Positions 15,059 through 23,330 of a stretch of 64,000 nucleotides of DNA are shown here, piece after piece. The first letter of the stretch is position 1; each line of letters begins with the position of its first letter. The translations under genes and the position numbers were made by a program. This stretch comes from an uncultured Oscillospiraceae bacterium (GTDB lineage Bacteria > Bacillota > Clostridia > Oscillospirales > Oscillospiraceae): the NCBI GenBank assembly GCA_934569225.1, contig CAKTKC010000004.1, positions 1-64,000 of the forward strand, in the 5' to 3' direction. The notes under the pieces were generated by a model, which was not told where the DNA came from, made no database searches, and worked only from the letters and a program-made list of their open reading frames with translations.

Positions 15059-16156
15059 TCAGTCCACGTAAGTCAGGTATTTCGGGTCGATGCCCTGAAT
15101 GCCCAGTCCCGGCGCGTCGGAGACGGTGATGATCTTCTCGTCGAAAACAGCCCCGCCGAGAATCGGGTCTTCGCTGCACAGCACCGGGCCGTCCAGATCC
15201 ACCTTGGTGATGATGTTTTTGGCGCAGGCCAGATGCACGGCGGCATTGACGGAAATCTTCGCTTCCAGCATACAGCCGATCATGCACTCCACGCCGAACA
15301 CCTCCGCCGCGGAGGCAATTTTCAGGGCGTTGTAAATGCCGCCGCACTTCATCAGCTTGATGTTAATGAGGTCAGCCGCGCCCATCTGCAAAATGGTCAT
15401 GGCGTTTTCCGGGGAGAACACGGCCTCGTCCGCCAACACCGGCACATAACTCCGGTCGGTGACGTATTTCAGTCCGGCAAAGTCGTGGGCGCTCACGGGC
15501 TGCTCCACAAGCTCGATGTCCAGCCCGAGCTCCTGCATCTTGTTCAGAATTTTCACGGCCTGCTTGGGCGTCCACGCCTGATTGGCGTCGATGCGGATGA
15601 CGATGTCCTTGCCCACGGCATTGCGCACGGCGCTGAGCCGGGCGACGTCCAGCTCCGGATTCACGCCCACCTTCATTTTCAGGCAGCCGTAGCCCCGAGC
15701 AACGGCTTTCAGAGAATCGCTGACCATGGTGTCCGGGTCGTTGACGGAGATTGTGATGTCGGTGACGATCTGCTTCCGGCCGCCGCCCAGAAGCTTGTAA
15801 ACGGGGATATTGTACAGCTGCCCGTACAGATCCCACAGCGCCATGTCAACGGCAGCCTTGGCGCTGGAATTGCCCACGATACACTTCTGCACCGACTGGA
15901 GCAGCGGCTCCAGCTCGTCCACATCCCGGCCGATGATGGTCTTGGCAATGTGATCCTGAATGGCGCCGATGATCGCGCCGGTGGTGTCGCCAGTAATGGC
16001 GCCGGTGGGAGGGGCTTCGCCGTAGCCAACCGCGCCGCAGTCGGTGTGGATTTCCACGATGACGTCTTCCACGCTGCTGACGCTGCGCAGAGCGGTTTTG
16101 AAGGGGGTGCGCAGGGGAACGCTGATGCGTCCCAGACGGACACTTGTGATTTTCAT
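15059..16156 (-). CDS. Dipeptide epimerase (enolase superfamily)
   Basis: 365 aa mandelate-racemase/muconate-lactonising-type protein. The catalytic Lys pair is visible as KMKVG (the KxK motif) and the later LINIKLMKCGG, and the metal ligands as RIDANQAW (D), ELVEQP (E) and LADEAVF (D). This arrangement fits L-Ala-D/L-Glu epimerases, which recycle murein peptides. Start at ATG 16156 with AAGGTG upstream, not the GTG three codons earlier. It is the last gene of a three-gene operon after an M20 dipeptidase, which supports a role in converting and then cleaving dipeptides. Exact substrate not provable here. Confidence 0.85.
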   Translation of the reverse strand: MKITSVRLGRISVPLRTPFKTALRSVSSVEDVIVEIHTDCGAVGYGEAPPTGAITGDTTGAIIGAIQDHIAKTIIGRDVDELEPLLQSVQKCIVGNSSAKAAVDMALWDLYGQLYNIPVYKLLGGGRKQIVTDITISVNDPDTMVSDSLKAVARGYGCLKMKVGVNPELDVARLSAVRNAVGKDIVIRIDANQAWTPKQAVKILNKMQELGLDIELVEQPVSAHDFAGLKYVTDRSYVPVLADEAVFSPENAMTILQMGAADLINIKLMKCGGIYNALKIASAAEVFGVECMIGCMLEAKISVNAAVHLACAKNIITKVDLDGPVLCSEDPILGGAVFDEKIITVSDAPGLGIQGIDPKYLTYVD

Positions 16157-16193
16157 ATTGGTCACCTTCTATAAATTTTAATCAAGAAATTCG

Positions 16194-17564
16194 TCATTTT
16201 GCCATCTCGTACATGGCGGCGGCGATGATCTGCGCATTGCGCATCAGGCTGTCCACCGAAATGTACTCGTCCGGCTTATGCTCCCGGACTTCCTCACCGG
16301 GGAAAATGGGGCCGAAGGCCACGATGTTGGGCAGCGCCTTGGCATAGGTGCCGCCGCCGATGGATTTGGGCTGACCTTCCAGTCCGGTTTGCTCCCTGTA
16401 GACTCGCAGCAGAGTGGAGACAAGGGGGCTGTCTTCGGGGACGTACAGCTTGGCTTTATGGATTTCGGAGTCCGGGGTAAACCCGGCATCGGCAAACTTG
16501 CAGTTGAGGATGGGAGCGCAGTCGGCATAGCCCTTGGTGACCGGGTAGCGGTAGTTGATTTTCAGGGACAGGCGGTGCTCGTCGCCGTTGATCACACCGA
16601 GATTCAGCGTCAGACCGCCAGAAACCGCGTCATGGAGGGCAATCCCGGCGGAAGCGCCGTCGGTTTCCATGCCGAGGGTTGCTGCCAGGAAATGCACCGC
16701 GTCGGCGATCTCACCGCTCAGGGGCAGGGTATCCAGCGTCAGAAGGAGACGACCAATGGCATTTTTCCCCAGCTCCGGGGTGCTGCCATGGGCGCTTTCG
16801 CCCTCGGCCTCCACGAAAAGACCGTAATCCGTGACAGTGAACCGCACCTGCGGGGCGCTGAGATTCGCCAGGCGCTGCGCCAATTCCCGGGGGCAGGCCA
16901 GCTTGGCACAGGCGTGCGCCGGAACGACGTTGGGGGCAGTGCCGCCGTGAATGGACAGAAGACGAACGTCACCGGTCTGGACATAGGCGCGGGAAAAGGA
17001 AACGTTGATAATGCCTTTTTCGCCGTTGATCACCGGGTATTCGCCGTCCGGGGTGAAGCCCATGACGGGTATCTCGCCGCCATTTGCAAGGTAGTATTTG
17101 ATATCGTCGGAACCGGCTTCTTCATTGCAGCCGAACAGGATCCGGATGCGGCGGCGGATGGGAAGACCGGAATCCCGCAGAGCAGCCAGGGCATACAGCG
17201 AAGCAATGGCGGGACCTTTGTCGTCCGTAGTGCCTCTGCCCCAGATTTTCCCGTCCCGCAGTTCCCCGCCGAAGGGGTCGCAGCTCCAGCCGTCCCCGGC
17301 GGGAACCACGTCCAGATGTCCCAGAACGGCGACCATTTCGTCGCCCTCGCCGTACTCGCACCAGCCCAGATGGCCGTCCATATTTTCCGTGCGGAAGCCC
17401 AACTCCCGGGCGGTGTCCAGCACATGGACAAGGCTTTCCCGGACGGAAGCCCCGTAGGGCGCGCCGTCTTTCGCTTCGCCCTGAACGCTGGGAACCTGAA
17501 TGTTCTGCCACAGCGTGGAAAGAAGCTGGGGCTTTAACGCATCAACGCAAGCACGCAATTCCAT
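16194..17564 (-). CDS. M20-family dipeptidase (PepV-like)
   Basis: 456 aa zinc peptidase. The metal-site motifs are GHLDVVPAG (H and catalytic D), WGRGTTDDKGP (bridging D), NEEAGSDD (general-base E and metal E), and PDGEYP; a C-terminal His lies in the EEVREHKPDE segment. A dimerisation lid domain is inserted between them. These enzymes cut a wide range of dipeptides in the cytoplasm. ATG 17564 is chosen because GGAGG is 7 nt upstream; the GTG six codons earlier overlaps that site. It lies between the HAD gene (15 nt gap) and the epimerase (37 nt gap). Confidence 0.88.
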   Translation of the reverse strand: MELRACVDALKPQLLSTLWQNIQVPSVQGEAKDGAPYGASVRESLVHVLDTARELGFRTENMDGHLGWCEYGEGDEMVAVLGHLDVVPAGDGWSCDPFGGELRDGKIWGRGTTDDKGPAIASLYALAALRDSGLPIRRRIRILFGCNEEAGSDDIKYYLANGGEIPVMGFTPDGEYPVINGEKGIINVSFSRAYVQTGDVRLLSIHGGTAPNVVPAHACAKLACPRELAQRLANLSAPQVRFTVTDYGLFVEAEGESAHGSTPELGKNAIGRLLLTLDTLPLSGEIADAVHFLAATLGMETDGASAGIALHDAVSGGLTLNLGVINGDEHRLSLKINYRYPVTKGYADCAPILNCKFADAGFTPDSEIHKAKLYVPEDSPLVSTLLRVYREQTGLEGQPKSIGGGTYAKALPNIVAFGPIFPGEEVREHKPDEYISVDSLMRNAQIIAAAMYEMAK

Positions 17565-17578
17565 AGAAATTCCTCCAA

Positions 17579-18223
17579 TCACATTTCCCTGAGCAGCTCC
17601 ACAAGATGTTCAGGGGTCTGGGCAATGGCCTTTGCCCCGGCGGCTTCCATGTCCGCCGTCTCGCCGTAGCCCCAGGCGACGCCGATGGTGGGAATGCCGT
17701 GGGCGGCCGCGCCAATCACGTCAAATTTGGTGTCGCCCACCATGACCATATTGTCCGCCCGGCCGTTCTGTTCCAGAAGATAGGCAATGACCTCGCTTTT
17801 GGAAGACCGGGACTCGTCCAGAGCGCCGCCGCAGACCGTGTCAAAGAAGCCTGCAAGGTCAAAATGCCGCAGAACCCGGTTCGCCATTTCCTCCGGCTTG
17901 GAGGTGGCGACACAGAGCTTGTACCCGCTTCGCTTCAGTTCTTCCAGCGCTTCCCGGATGCCGGGGTAGGGGATGTTTTCATAAATGCCGATGGGATTGT
18001 AGCGGCTGCGGAAAACGGTCACGGCCTCGTCCAGCTTCTCCTTCGGCACGCCGTACCGCGCCAGAGAATCGTGAAGGGGAGGCCCCACGACGCTGCGCAG
18101 CTCCGCTTTCGGAGGGGTGGGCAGGCCGTAATGCTCCAGCGCGAAGATGACGCAGTTGATAATGCCCTCGCCGGAATCCGTCAAAGTACCGTCCAGGTCG
18201 AAAAGAATGACTTTTTGTTCCAT
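17579..18223 (-). CDS. HAD-superfamily phosphatase (phosphoglycolate-phosphatase-like)
   Basis: 214 aa. All four HAD motifs are present: FDLDGTLTD (nucleophile Asp9 region), the Thr/Ser motif in CVATSKP, the Lys in SRSSKSEVI, and MVGDTKFDVIGA. A helical C1 cap lies between motifs I and II. The substrate class (phosphoglycolate, pyrophosphate or a nucleotide) cannot be told from sequence. First gene of the operon with the dipeptidase and epimerase, which may make it a housekeeping passenger. Confidence 0.85.
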   Translation of the reverse strand: MEQKVILFDLDGTLTDSGEGIINCVIFALEHYGLPTPPKAELRSVVGPPLHDSLARYGVPKEKLDEAVTVFRSRYNPIGIYENIPYPGIREALEELKRSGYKLCVATSKPEEMANRVLRHFDLAGFFDTVCGGALDESRSSKSEVIAYLLEQNGRADNMVMVGDTKFDVIGAAAHGIPTIGVAWGYGETADMEAAGAKAIAQTPEHLVELLREM

Positions 18224-18299
18224 ATTGAGACCCTTTCTGTGTTTTCTGGATTATAGCACACTTTTTTCCGCTTCTCAAGAGTATTTTCAGACTGTCTCA

Positions 18300-18328
18300 T
18301 TGCATCGGACGACGTAATGGATTATACT
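18300..18328 (+). promoter_or_regulatory. sigma-A promoter of the alkyltransferase-like gene
   Basis: TTGCAT, 17-bp spacer, TATACT, 20 nt before the start codon. Confidence 0.65.
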
Positions 18329-18348
18329 GAACGCAGGAGGTGGTATAT

Positions 18349-18828
18349 ATGGCAAATGAAGATAAGAAAGATTTCAACGCCATGCTGCACGACAGCAAGG
18401 ACATGCCCAAAATCCAGACCATCACGGACGAGAAAAGCATTGAAAAATACGGCGGAAACAGAATGTACTTTGCACCGCCCATCGATTACGACCGGGTAAT
18501 GCGAGAAGTCCCGTATGGCAAAGTGACCACGGTCGGGGAGATACGGGGCTATTTCGCAAAATTGAGCGGCGCGGACTTTACGGAACCCATCACGGCGGGG
18601 ATTTTTGTGTCCATTGCCGCGTGGGCGAGCTATCAGCGCTCGGCGGATGAAACGCCCTATTGGAGAACGCTGAAAGCCAATGGGGAACTCAATGAAAAAT
18701 ATCCCGGCGGTATCGAAGCGCAGAGGCAAAAGCTGGAAGCGGAGGGACACACCGTTATTCAAAAGGGACGCAAAAACATACGCTGCTATGTGAAGGACTA
18801 CGAAAAAGTCCTGTTCGATTTGAAATAG
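18349..18828 (+). CDS. Alkyltransferase-like (ATL/MGMT-fold) DNA-binding protein
   Basis: 159 aa. The second half matches the helix-turn-helix domain of O6-methylguanine methyltransferases: VPYGKVTTVGEIRGYF, then TPYWRTLKANGEL and YPGGIEAQRQKLEAEG. The catalytic PCHR motif is replaced by PYWR, so the Cys acceptor is absent, as in ATL proteins that bind O6-alkylguanine and hand it to nucleotide excision repair. It has an unusual 45-residue charged N-terminal extension. Start at ATG 18349 with AGGAGG 8 nt upstream; the preceding GTG overlaps that site. Single-gene unit, tail to tail with the radical SAM gene. Confidence 0.8.
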   Translation: MANEDKKDFNAMLHDSKDMPKIQTITDEKSIEKYGGNRMYFAPPIDYDRVMREVPYGKVTTVGEIRGYFAKLSGADFTEPITAGIFVSIAAWASYQRSADETPYWRTLKANGELNEKYPGGIEAQRQKLEAEGHTVIQKGRKNIRCYVKDYEKVLFDLK

Positions 18829-18832
18829 ACCA

Positions 18833-19669
18833 TTACAAAAAGCGGCGGGCGTACCCGCACTTGCGGCAGAGTTCCTCTGCCGCTTTTTTCTGGGCAAAAC
18901 CCTGATAAATGGCCTTGGCGCAGGGCGTTTCCAAGATTTCCTCCAGCGTGGTTTCAAACAGATTCCCCAGAGCAATGTCGCCCTCATGGTCAAGACAGCA
19001 GGGGACAACGGTGCCGTCGCACAGTACGCCCAGCTGATCCCGCAGACCGTGACAAAAGGCGCGTTCCCCGCCGTCGGGGGCGGAGAGGTCAGGCCAGTCA
19101 AATTTGTCGCCGTATTCCAGATAGACCCGTTGGGCGATCTGCGTGCCCCGGGGCTGTACATCCCACGGTGCGGGGAACGCCCGTTCCATGGCGCTGAGAA
19201 TTTCCGGGTTTCGCTGTTCCGCACCGCCGCCGTTCCACAGGCGGTAAACAACCAGAAATTTCCCCTCCGCCGCCTGCCCGAAGGAAAAACACCGGGAAAG
19301 GTACGTCTCAAAGGGGACGGAGAGGTCGTTTGCTTCAAAGGCGTGGAGAGAAATGTTCACCTTGTGAAGCGCGGGGGCGTTCAGCAGAATTTCCCGCTTT
19401 TCTTCCAGCAGGGTTCCGTTGGTGGTGAGGATGACCTTGAAGCCAGCGTCTCCCGCGAGACGAAGAAATTCCGCAAGCTCGGGATGGCACAGCGGCTCGC
19501 CCATCAGATGAAAGTAAAGATAATCCGTCCATGGGCGCAGCTTCGGCAGGAGGGTGGCGAACTCATCCACCGTCATGAACCGCTTCTCCCGCCGTGTGCC
19601 GGGGCAGAACGTGCAGTGCAGATTGCAGACGTTGGAGATTTCCAGATAGATTTTTCTCAGCCGCTTCAT
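18833..19669 (-). CDS. Radical SAM protein with SPASM-like C-terminus
   Basis: 278 aa. The CX3CX2C [4Fe-4S] motif is at C15, C19 and C22 (CNLHCTFC). A GEP-like motif (LMGEPLCHPE) and TTNGTLL follow, as in radical SAM barrels. Two extra Cys clusters, LCDGTVVPCCLD and CRKCGYARR, mark a SPASM/twitch auxiliary-cluster domain. Such proteins modify peptides or act as anaerobic enzyme-activating factors. No precursor peptide is visible beside it. ATG 19669 is chosen over an in-frame upstream ATG on the basis of GGAAG upstream. Function undetermined. Confidence 0.85.
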   Translation of the reverse strand: MKRLRKIYLEISNVCNLHCTFCPGTRREKRFMTVDEFATLLPKLRPWTDYLYFHLMGEPLCHPELAEFLRLAGDAGFKVILTTNGTLLEEKREILLNAPALHKVNISLHAFEANDLSVPFETYLSRCFSFGQAAEGKFLVVYRLWNGGGAEQRNPEILSAMERAFPAPWDVQPRGTQIAQRVYLEYGDKFDWPDLSAPDGGERAFCHGLRDQLGVLCDGTVVPCCLDHEGDIALGNLFETTLEEILETPCAKAIYQGFAQKKAAEELCRKCGYARRFL

Positions 19670-19831
19670 TCCGTCACTTCCTTTTCCAAAAGCATACCAC
19701 AAAATTGGGATTCCCGCAATACGGCTAATTTTGCTTTACTCCCGGATTTCCCCCAAATTCGACAGGCGTCCCGTGGTAAACTTGTGAAAAACGCGGCGGA
19801 AATCTGCCGTCATGGGGAGGAAATGGGGGAT

Positions 19832-22267
19832 ATGAAGGTCTCGTTCAAACGGGCGGCAGCCGTGCTGGCAGCACTGGCCGCCGCGGCTTCGGGGGCGCTG
19901 CTGAGCGTCCGTGCGGCGGAGGATGGCTATGTGTTGCATATTGCCAGAGATGCTTACGTCTGCGCATCCCCCTTCGTGGCAGACTTCACGCTCACCGGGG
20001 AGGACGGGCAGACGGTTTTCTCCGGCGAGGATTTTGTGGAGGTCTACCATCTGACTGCCGACGGGGCAGGGGAGCAGGACGTGTCCATTGCTGCCTATTC
20101 CGTCAATCCTGACGCGGAAACGCCGGAAAAGACGGGCTACCGGCGGGTTGGATTGGAGGACAGTGGCTGTTTTTCCACTGAAACGGCGGGAAAGCTTCGG
20201 GCGGTGGTGCAGTGGTCGTACCCCCACAAGGACGTGAGCGCCATTCAGGCGGCGGCCAATCCCTGGCTCCTGAGCCACGGGCTTCCGGAAATACGGCATC
20301 TGCAAAGGGGTGAAGCAGTCCTCGCGGCGCAGCTTGCCATCTGGGAGCTTACAAATCCGGGGAAATTTTCCGTTAACGACTATCTATCCCGCTGGGAGGA
20401 TATGACCACGCCGGGGTGGCGGAACTACCTGAAAAAGGTCACAAATGCCGACATTTCCAGCGAGCAACTGACAGAGGATTCGGCGGCGAACGTTGCGGGG
20501 GTGTACCGGTATCTGTGCAGCCTGAAACCGGCCACGCCGGGATGTGAGACGGTGTCGGACGCGACGCTGCAAAAGCCGGTTTACACGGCGGTTAAGGAGC
20601 CGGACGGCACTTATACCGTCACGGTACGCGTGGACGTTCAGACGACGGTGGGGTCGCTGGACGCGTTGACCCTCAGCGCCGACTGCGGCGGTCAGGTCGA
20701 GACGCAGACGGTGACGGAAGCCGGAAACTGCACGGTTTCCTTTTCCGGCCTCACGGACAGGCCGGAGGTGACGCTGGAGATCACCGGAACCCAGCACGGC
20801 GGCGATGTTTATCTGTTTGAGGGAGAAAATCATAAGCTGCTGGGGTTTGACGACAGCATTTTGCCCGTCCACGGCAGTCTGCTGGTAAAGCCGGACTGCA
20901 TTGTGAACATCAGCGAATACGAGGAAGCCAGCGGCTTACCGCTTGCCAACATCCGTTTTGACCTGTACCGTGCAGCAACACGGGAGCAGCTGGAAAACGG
21001 GGATTTTTCCCTCAGTTCGATATCTGACGAAACAGCCATGAAGGACTACCAGACGCCCGGAAATCTTGTAACGATCCTGACCACGGATATTCACGGCCTT
21101 GCATCCTATAATTTTACGGCGAAAAATCAGCCGGAGGGCGTGTATCTGGTCACTCAGCGTGCTGAAAGCGAAGCAGCAGAGGTTTCTGCACCCTTTTTCC
21201 TGGTGGTTCCCGGAACCGGCATCGATGGCGGAAAGTCTTACACCCTGAATGTCAGGCCGACTGGTACGTTGGAAACCGCGCCGAGCGCCGAGGTAAATGT
21301 AGCCGAAATCGGCTGCACCAGCGGCAGCTTTGACGTTGGGCAGGTACATACCTGGATTCTGCGGGGCAGCGTCCCGGCGGGCATCCGGACGGCACAGAAA
21401 TACATCATCACAGGCAGCGTTGACGAACATCTGTCGCTGGAAGACTCAACACCAGCCGTCACCCTCCTGACCAGAGCGGGAACAGAAATCGACCTCACCG
21501 AGAGCGGCCACTATACCGTTTCCCACAGCGAGGGAAGCGGGGAACTGTGCGTTTCCCTGACCCCGGCGGGCATGGCCTATGCGTCGGCCAATCAGGGGGA
21601 AGGGGCGAGCGCTCCGGAAATCCGGGTGCGCTTTCAGGCGTCGATTACGGAAAAAGCAGGTCTTGACGCCCCAATCCCGTGCAGCGCGTCGGTCAGCTAC
21701 CTGAATTCCGCAGGCGTATTCTATGAAGTGCAGTCCGAAGCCGGGGAAGTGCATACGGGCGGAATTCACCTTTTCGTCTCCGACGAAGCGGGACAGCCGC
21801 TCGGCGGTGCGGCGTTCCGGCTGGTCAGAGCGGAGGACGAAAACACAGCCCTGAAGAATGGAACGGAGACAAACGCCGCGTTCGTGAACTTCCTCACAGG
21901 CAGCGGGAAGCCGGTTTCCGAGGTAACGACCGGCGAGGATGGCAGGGCATTCCTCTGGGGCGTGGCATATGGCCGCTACTATCTGGTGCAGACGAAAGCG
22001 TCGGAGGGGAAGGACAAGCTCAGCCAGCCAGCAGCAGTTACCGTCAGCGCGTCCAGCCACTTAACCGCACAAGACGGCTGGCAGGATGCCCGCGGTATGA
22101 CCGTTGACAACACGGTAAATCTTGTCAATCGCGAGGAAACCCTCCCGAAGACGGGGGACGTGAGCGCAGCGGTGTTCGTTGTTGCGGGGAGCATCCTGAT
22201 CGGGGCGATTTGCGCGCTGATTCTGGAACTCGTTTTCCGAACCGCGAAACGGAGAATCAGGCGGTGA
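19832..22267 (+). CDS. LPKTG-anchored surface protein with Cna-B and thioester-type domains
   Basis: 811 aa cell-wall protein. A signal peptide covers about residues 1-28. A TQXA/thioester-adhesin-like region follows (LRAVVQWSYP ... AAQLAIWELTNP); the reactive Cys cannot be fixed with certainty. Then come Cna-B-type beta domains (SGLPLANIRFDLYRA, and GQPLGGAAFRLVRAE near the end) around a fimbrial-isopeptide-D2-like middle region. The C-terminus has the sortase signal LPKTGD, a membrane helix and a RRIRR tail. ATG 19832 is used because GGGGAGG is about 11 nt upstream. It is an adhesin or major/tip pilin-like protein; no sortase gene lies in this window. Confidence 0.85.
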   Translation: MKVSFKRAAAVLAALAAAASGALLSVRAAEDGYVLHIARDAYVCASPFVADFTLTGEDGQTVFSGEDFVEVYHLTADGAGEQDVSIAAYSVNPDAETPEKTGYRRVGLEDSGCFSTETAGKLRAVVQWSYPHKDVSAIQAAANPWLLSHGLPEIRHLQRGEAVLAAQLAIWELTNPGKFSVNDYLSRWEDMTTPGWRNYLKKVTNADISSEQLTEDSAANVAGVYRYLCSLKPATPGCETVSDATLQKPVYTAVKEPDGTYTVTVRVDVQTTVGSLDALTLSADCGGQVETQTVTEAGNCTVSFSGLTDRPEVTLEITGTQHGGDVYLFEGENHKLLGFDDSILPVHGSLLVKPDCIVNISEYEEASGLPLANIRFDLYRAATREQLENGDFSLSSISDETAMKDYQTPGNLVTILTTDIHGLASYNFTAKNQPEGVYLVTQRAESEAAEVSAPFFLVVPGTGIDGGKSYTLNVRPTGTLETAPSAEVNVAEIGCTSGSFDVGQVHTWILRGSVPAGIRTAQKYIITGSVDEHLSLEDSTPAVTLLTRAGTEIDLTESGHYTVSHSEGSGELCVSLTPAGMAYASANQGEGASAPEIRVRFQASITEKAGLDAPIPCSASVSYLNSAGVFYEVQSEAGEVHTGGIHLFVSDEAGQPLGGAAFRLVRAEDENTALKNGTETNAAFVNFLTGSGKPVSEVTTGEDGRAFLWGVAYGRYYLVQTKASEGKDKLSQPAAVTVSASSHLTAQDGWQDARGMTVDNTVNLVNREETLPKTGDVSAAVFVVAGSILIGAICALILELVFRTAKRRIRR

Positions 22268-22310
22268 TTCACCTCTGGCATGAAAAACGTCAAATTCTTT
22301 AAAGCAGGCA

Positions 22311-22339
22311 TTGAGATACGCCGCGGTATCTGGTATAAT
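22311..22339 (+). promoter_or_regulatory. sigma-A promoter of the APH-like kinase gene
   Basis: TTGAGA, 17-bp spacer, TATAAT, 47 nt before the ATG. Confidence 0.75.
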
Positions 22340-22386
22340 TCGCTTATGCAAACGAAGAGACCAATTTCGGGGAGGATGAAAACAGA

Positions 22387-23244
22387 ATGAAACATCCTGA
22401 CAAATGGCGCGACACCATTGACCCCTTCACGCTGCCTTATCACTCCTTCAAGCCGTTGGAAATCCTCGGCTATCCCCACGCCGGGAACGATGTGTTTCAC
22501 GTCAGGGGGCTTTACAACGGGAGTCAGATCAACGCCTATATTAAGGTTGCAAGGCAAAAAGGGGCGGATATCGGCAACGAAATGTCCGTCTTGCCGCAGT
22601 TTTCCTCGGCAACCGTCCCCTCAGTCATAGATTACAGCCTGGAAGGGACGCCCTTTCTGGTAACGCAGGAGCTTCCCGGTGAGCGCTTATCCACCATCGT
22701 GGGCGAAAATCACGATCTGAAATCCCTTTCCTACATGGCGGAATACGGCACGGCCTTGGCGAAAATCCATGAAATGGACATTCAGGCGAAACAGGTAAAG
22801 GACAGAAAATTTTTCCATGCACCCTCCGACGCGCTGCTGAAATCCCTGAAACTGGAACATCTCAAGGGACTTTTCCCGGCCTCCGTGACGGTTGCAAGCC
22901 CTTGCTTCTGCCATGGCGATTTCCACTATGCGAATGTCCTCTGGGAGAATCACCATATCAGCGGCATTCTGGATTTTGAACTTTCCGGGTATGGCTGCAA
23001 AGAATTTGACATTGCCTGGGCGCTGTTCAGGCGGCCGGGGCAGAAATTTCTGAAAACAGAGGCTGAGATTCAGGAATTCCTGAAAGGCTACCGCCAATTT
23101 GGCGCGTACGATGCCGAAGCGGTAAAAATCTATATGGCGCAGTGCTATATTTATTTTCTTTCGTTCTGCGGGGATGACCCGGAATACTGCGCCTATGTGC
23201 GGGAATGGCTGAATGCCTTTGCCGCCGAAAAGTGCGGAAAATGA
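22387..23244 (+). CDS. Aminoglycoside-phosphotransferase-like small-molecule kinase
   Basis: 285 aa with the APH/choline-kinase fold. The catalytic loop is CHGDFHYANVLW (Asp base and Asn metal ligand), and the metal-binding ILDFELSG replaces DFG. The N-lobe has VTQELPGERL as a hinge. Homologous subfamilies phosphorylate sugars, amino alcohols or drugs; the sequence does not show which. It has its own promoter and is convergent with the aldo/keto reductase. No resistance-gene neighbourhood is present, so a metabolic role is more likely. Confidence 0.8.
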   Translation: MKHPDKWRDTIDPFTLPYHSFKPLEILGYPHAGNDVFHVRGLYNGSQINAYIKVARQKGADIGNEMSVLPQFSSATVPSVIDYSLEGTPFLVTQELPGERLSTIVGENHDLKSLSYMAEYGTALAKIHEMDIQAKQVKDRKFFHAPSDALLKSLKLEHLKGLFPASVTVASPCFCHGDFHYANVLWENHHISGILDFELSGYGCKEFDIAWALFRRPGQKFLKTEAEIQEFLKGYRQFGAYDAEAVKIYMAQCYIYFLSFCGDDPEYCAYVREWLNAFAAEKCGK

Positions 23245-23252
23245 GCGCTTAT

Positions 23253-23287
23253 AGCGAAAAATCCCCCGGACAAATGTCCGGGGGATT
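23253..23287 (-). terminator. Terminator of the aldo/keto reductase
   Basis: AATCCCCCGGAC (23260-23271) pairs perfectly with GTCCGGGGGATT (23276-23287); on the - strand it is followed by TTTTCGCT. It also lies after the convergent kinase gene. Confidence 0.7.
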
Positions 23288-23330
23288 GGCTGTATACAGG
23301 GGGCATCTTTCCGAGGAGCTCGAATCGTCC

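Noticed and set aside
18986..19831. Upstream extension of the LPKTG protein by about 280 codons
   Set aside because: Passes through the oppositely oriented radical SAM gene; the real start at 19832 follows a ribosome site and begins with a signal peptide.
22387..23244. Antibiotic resistance gene (aminoglycoside phosphotransferase)
   Set aside because: Only the general APH kinase fold is visible; there is no close resistance signature or mobile context, so a small-molecule kinase is the safer call.
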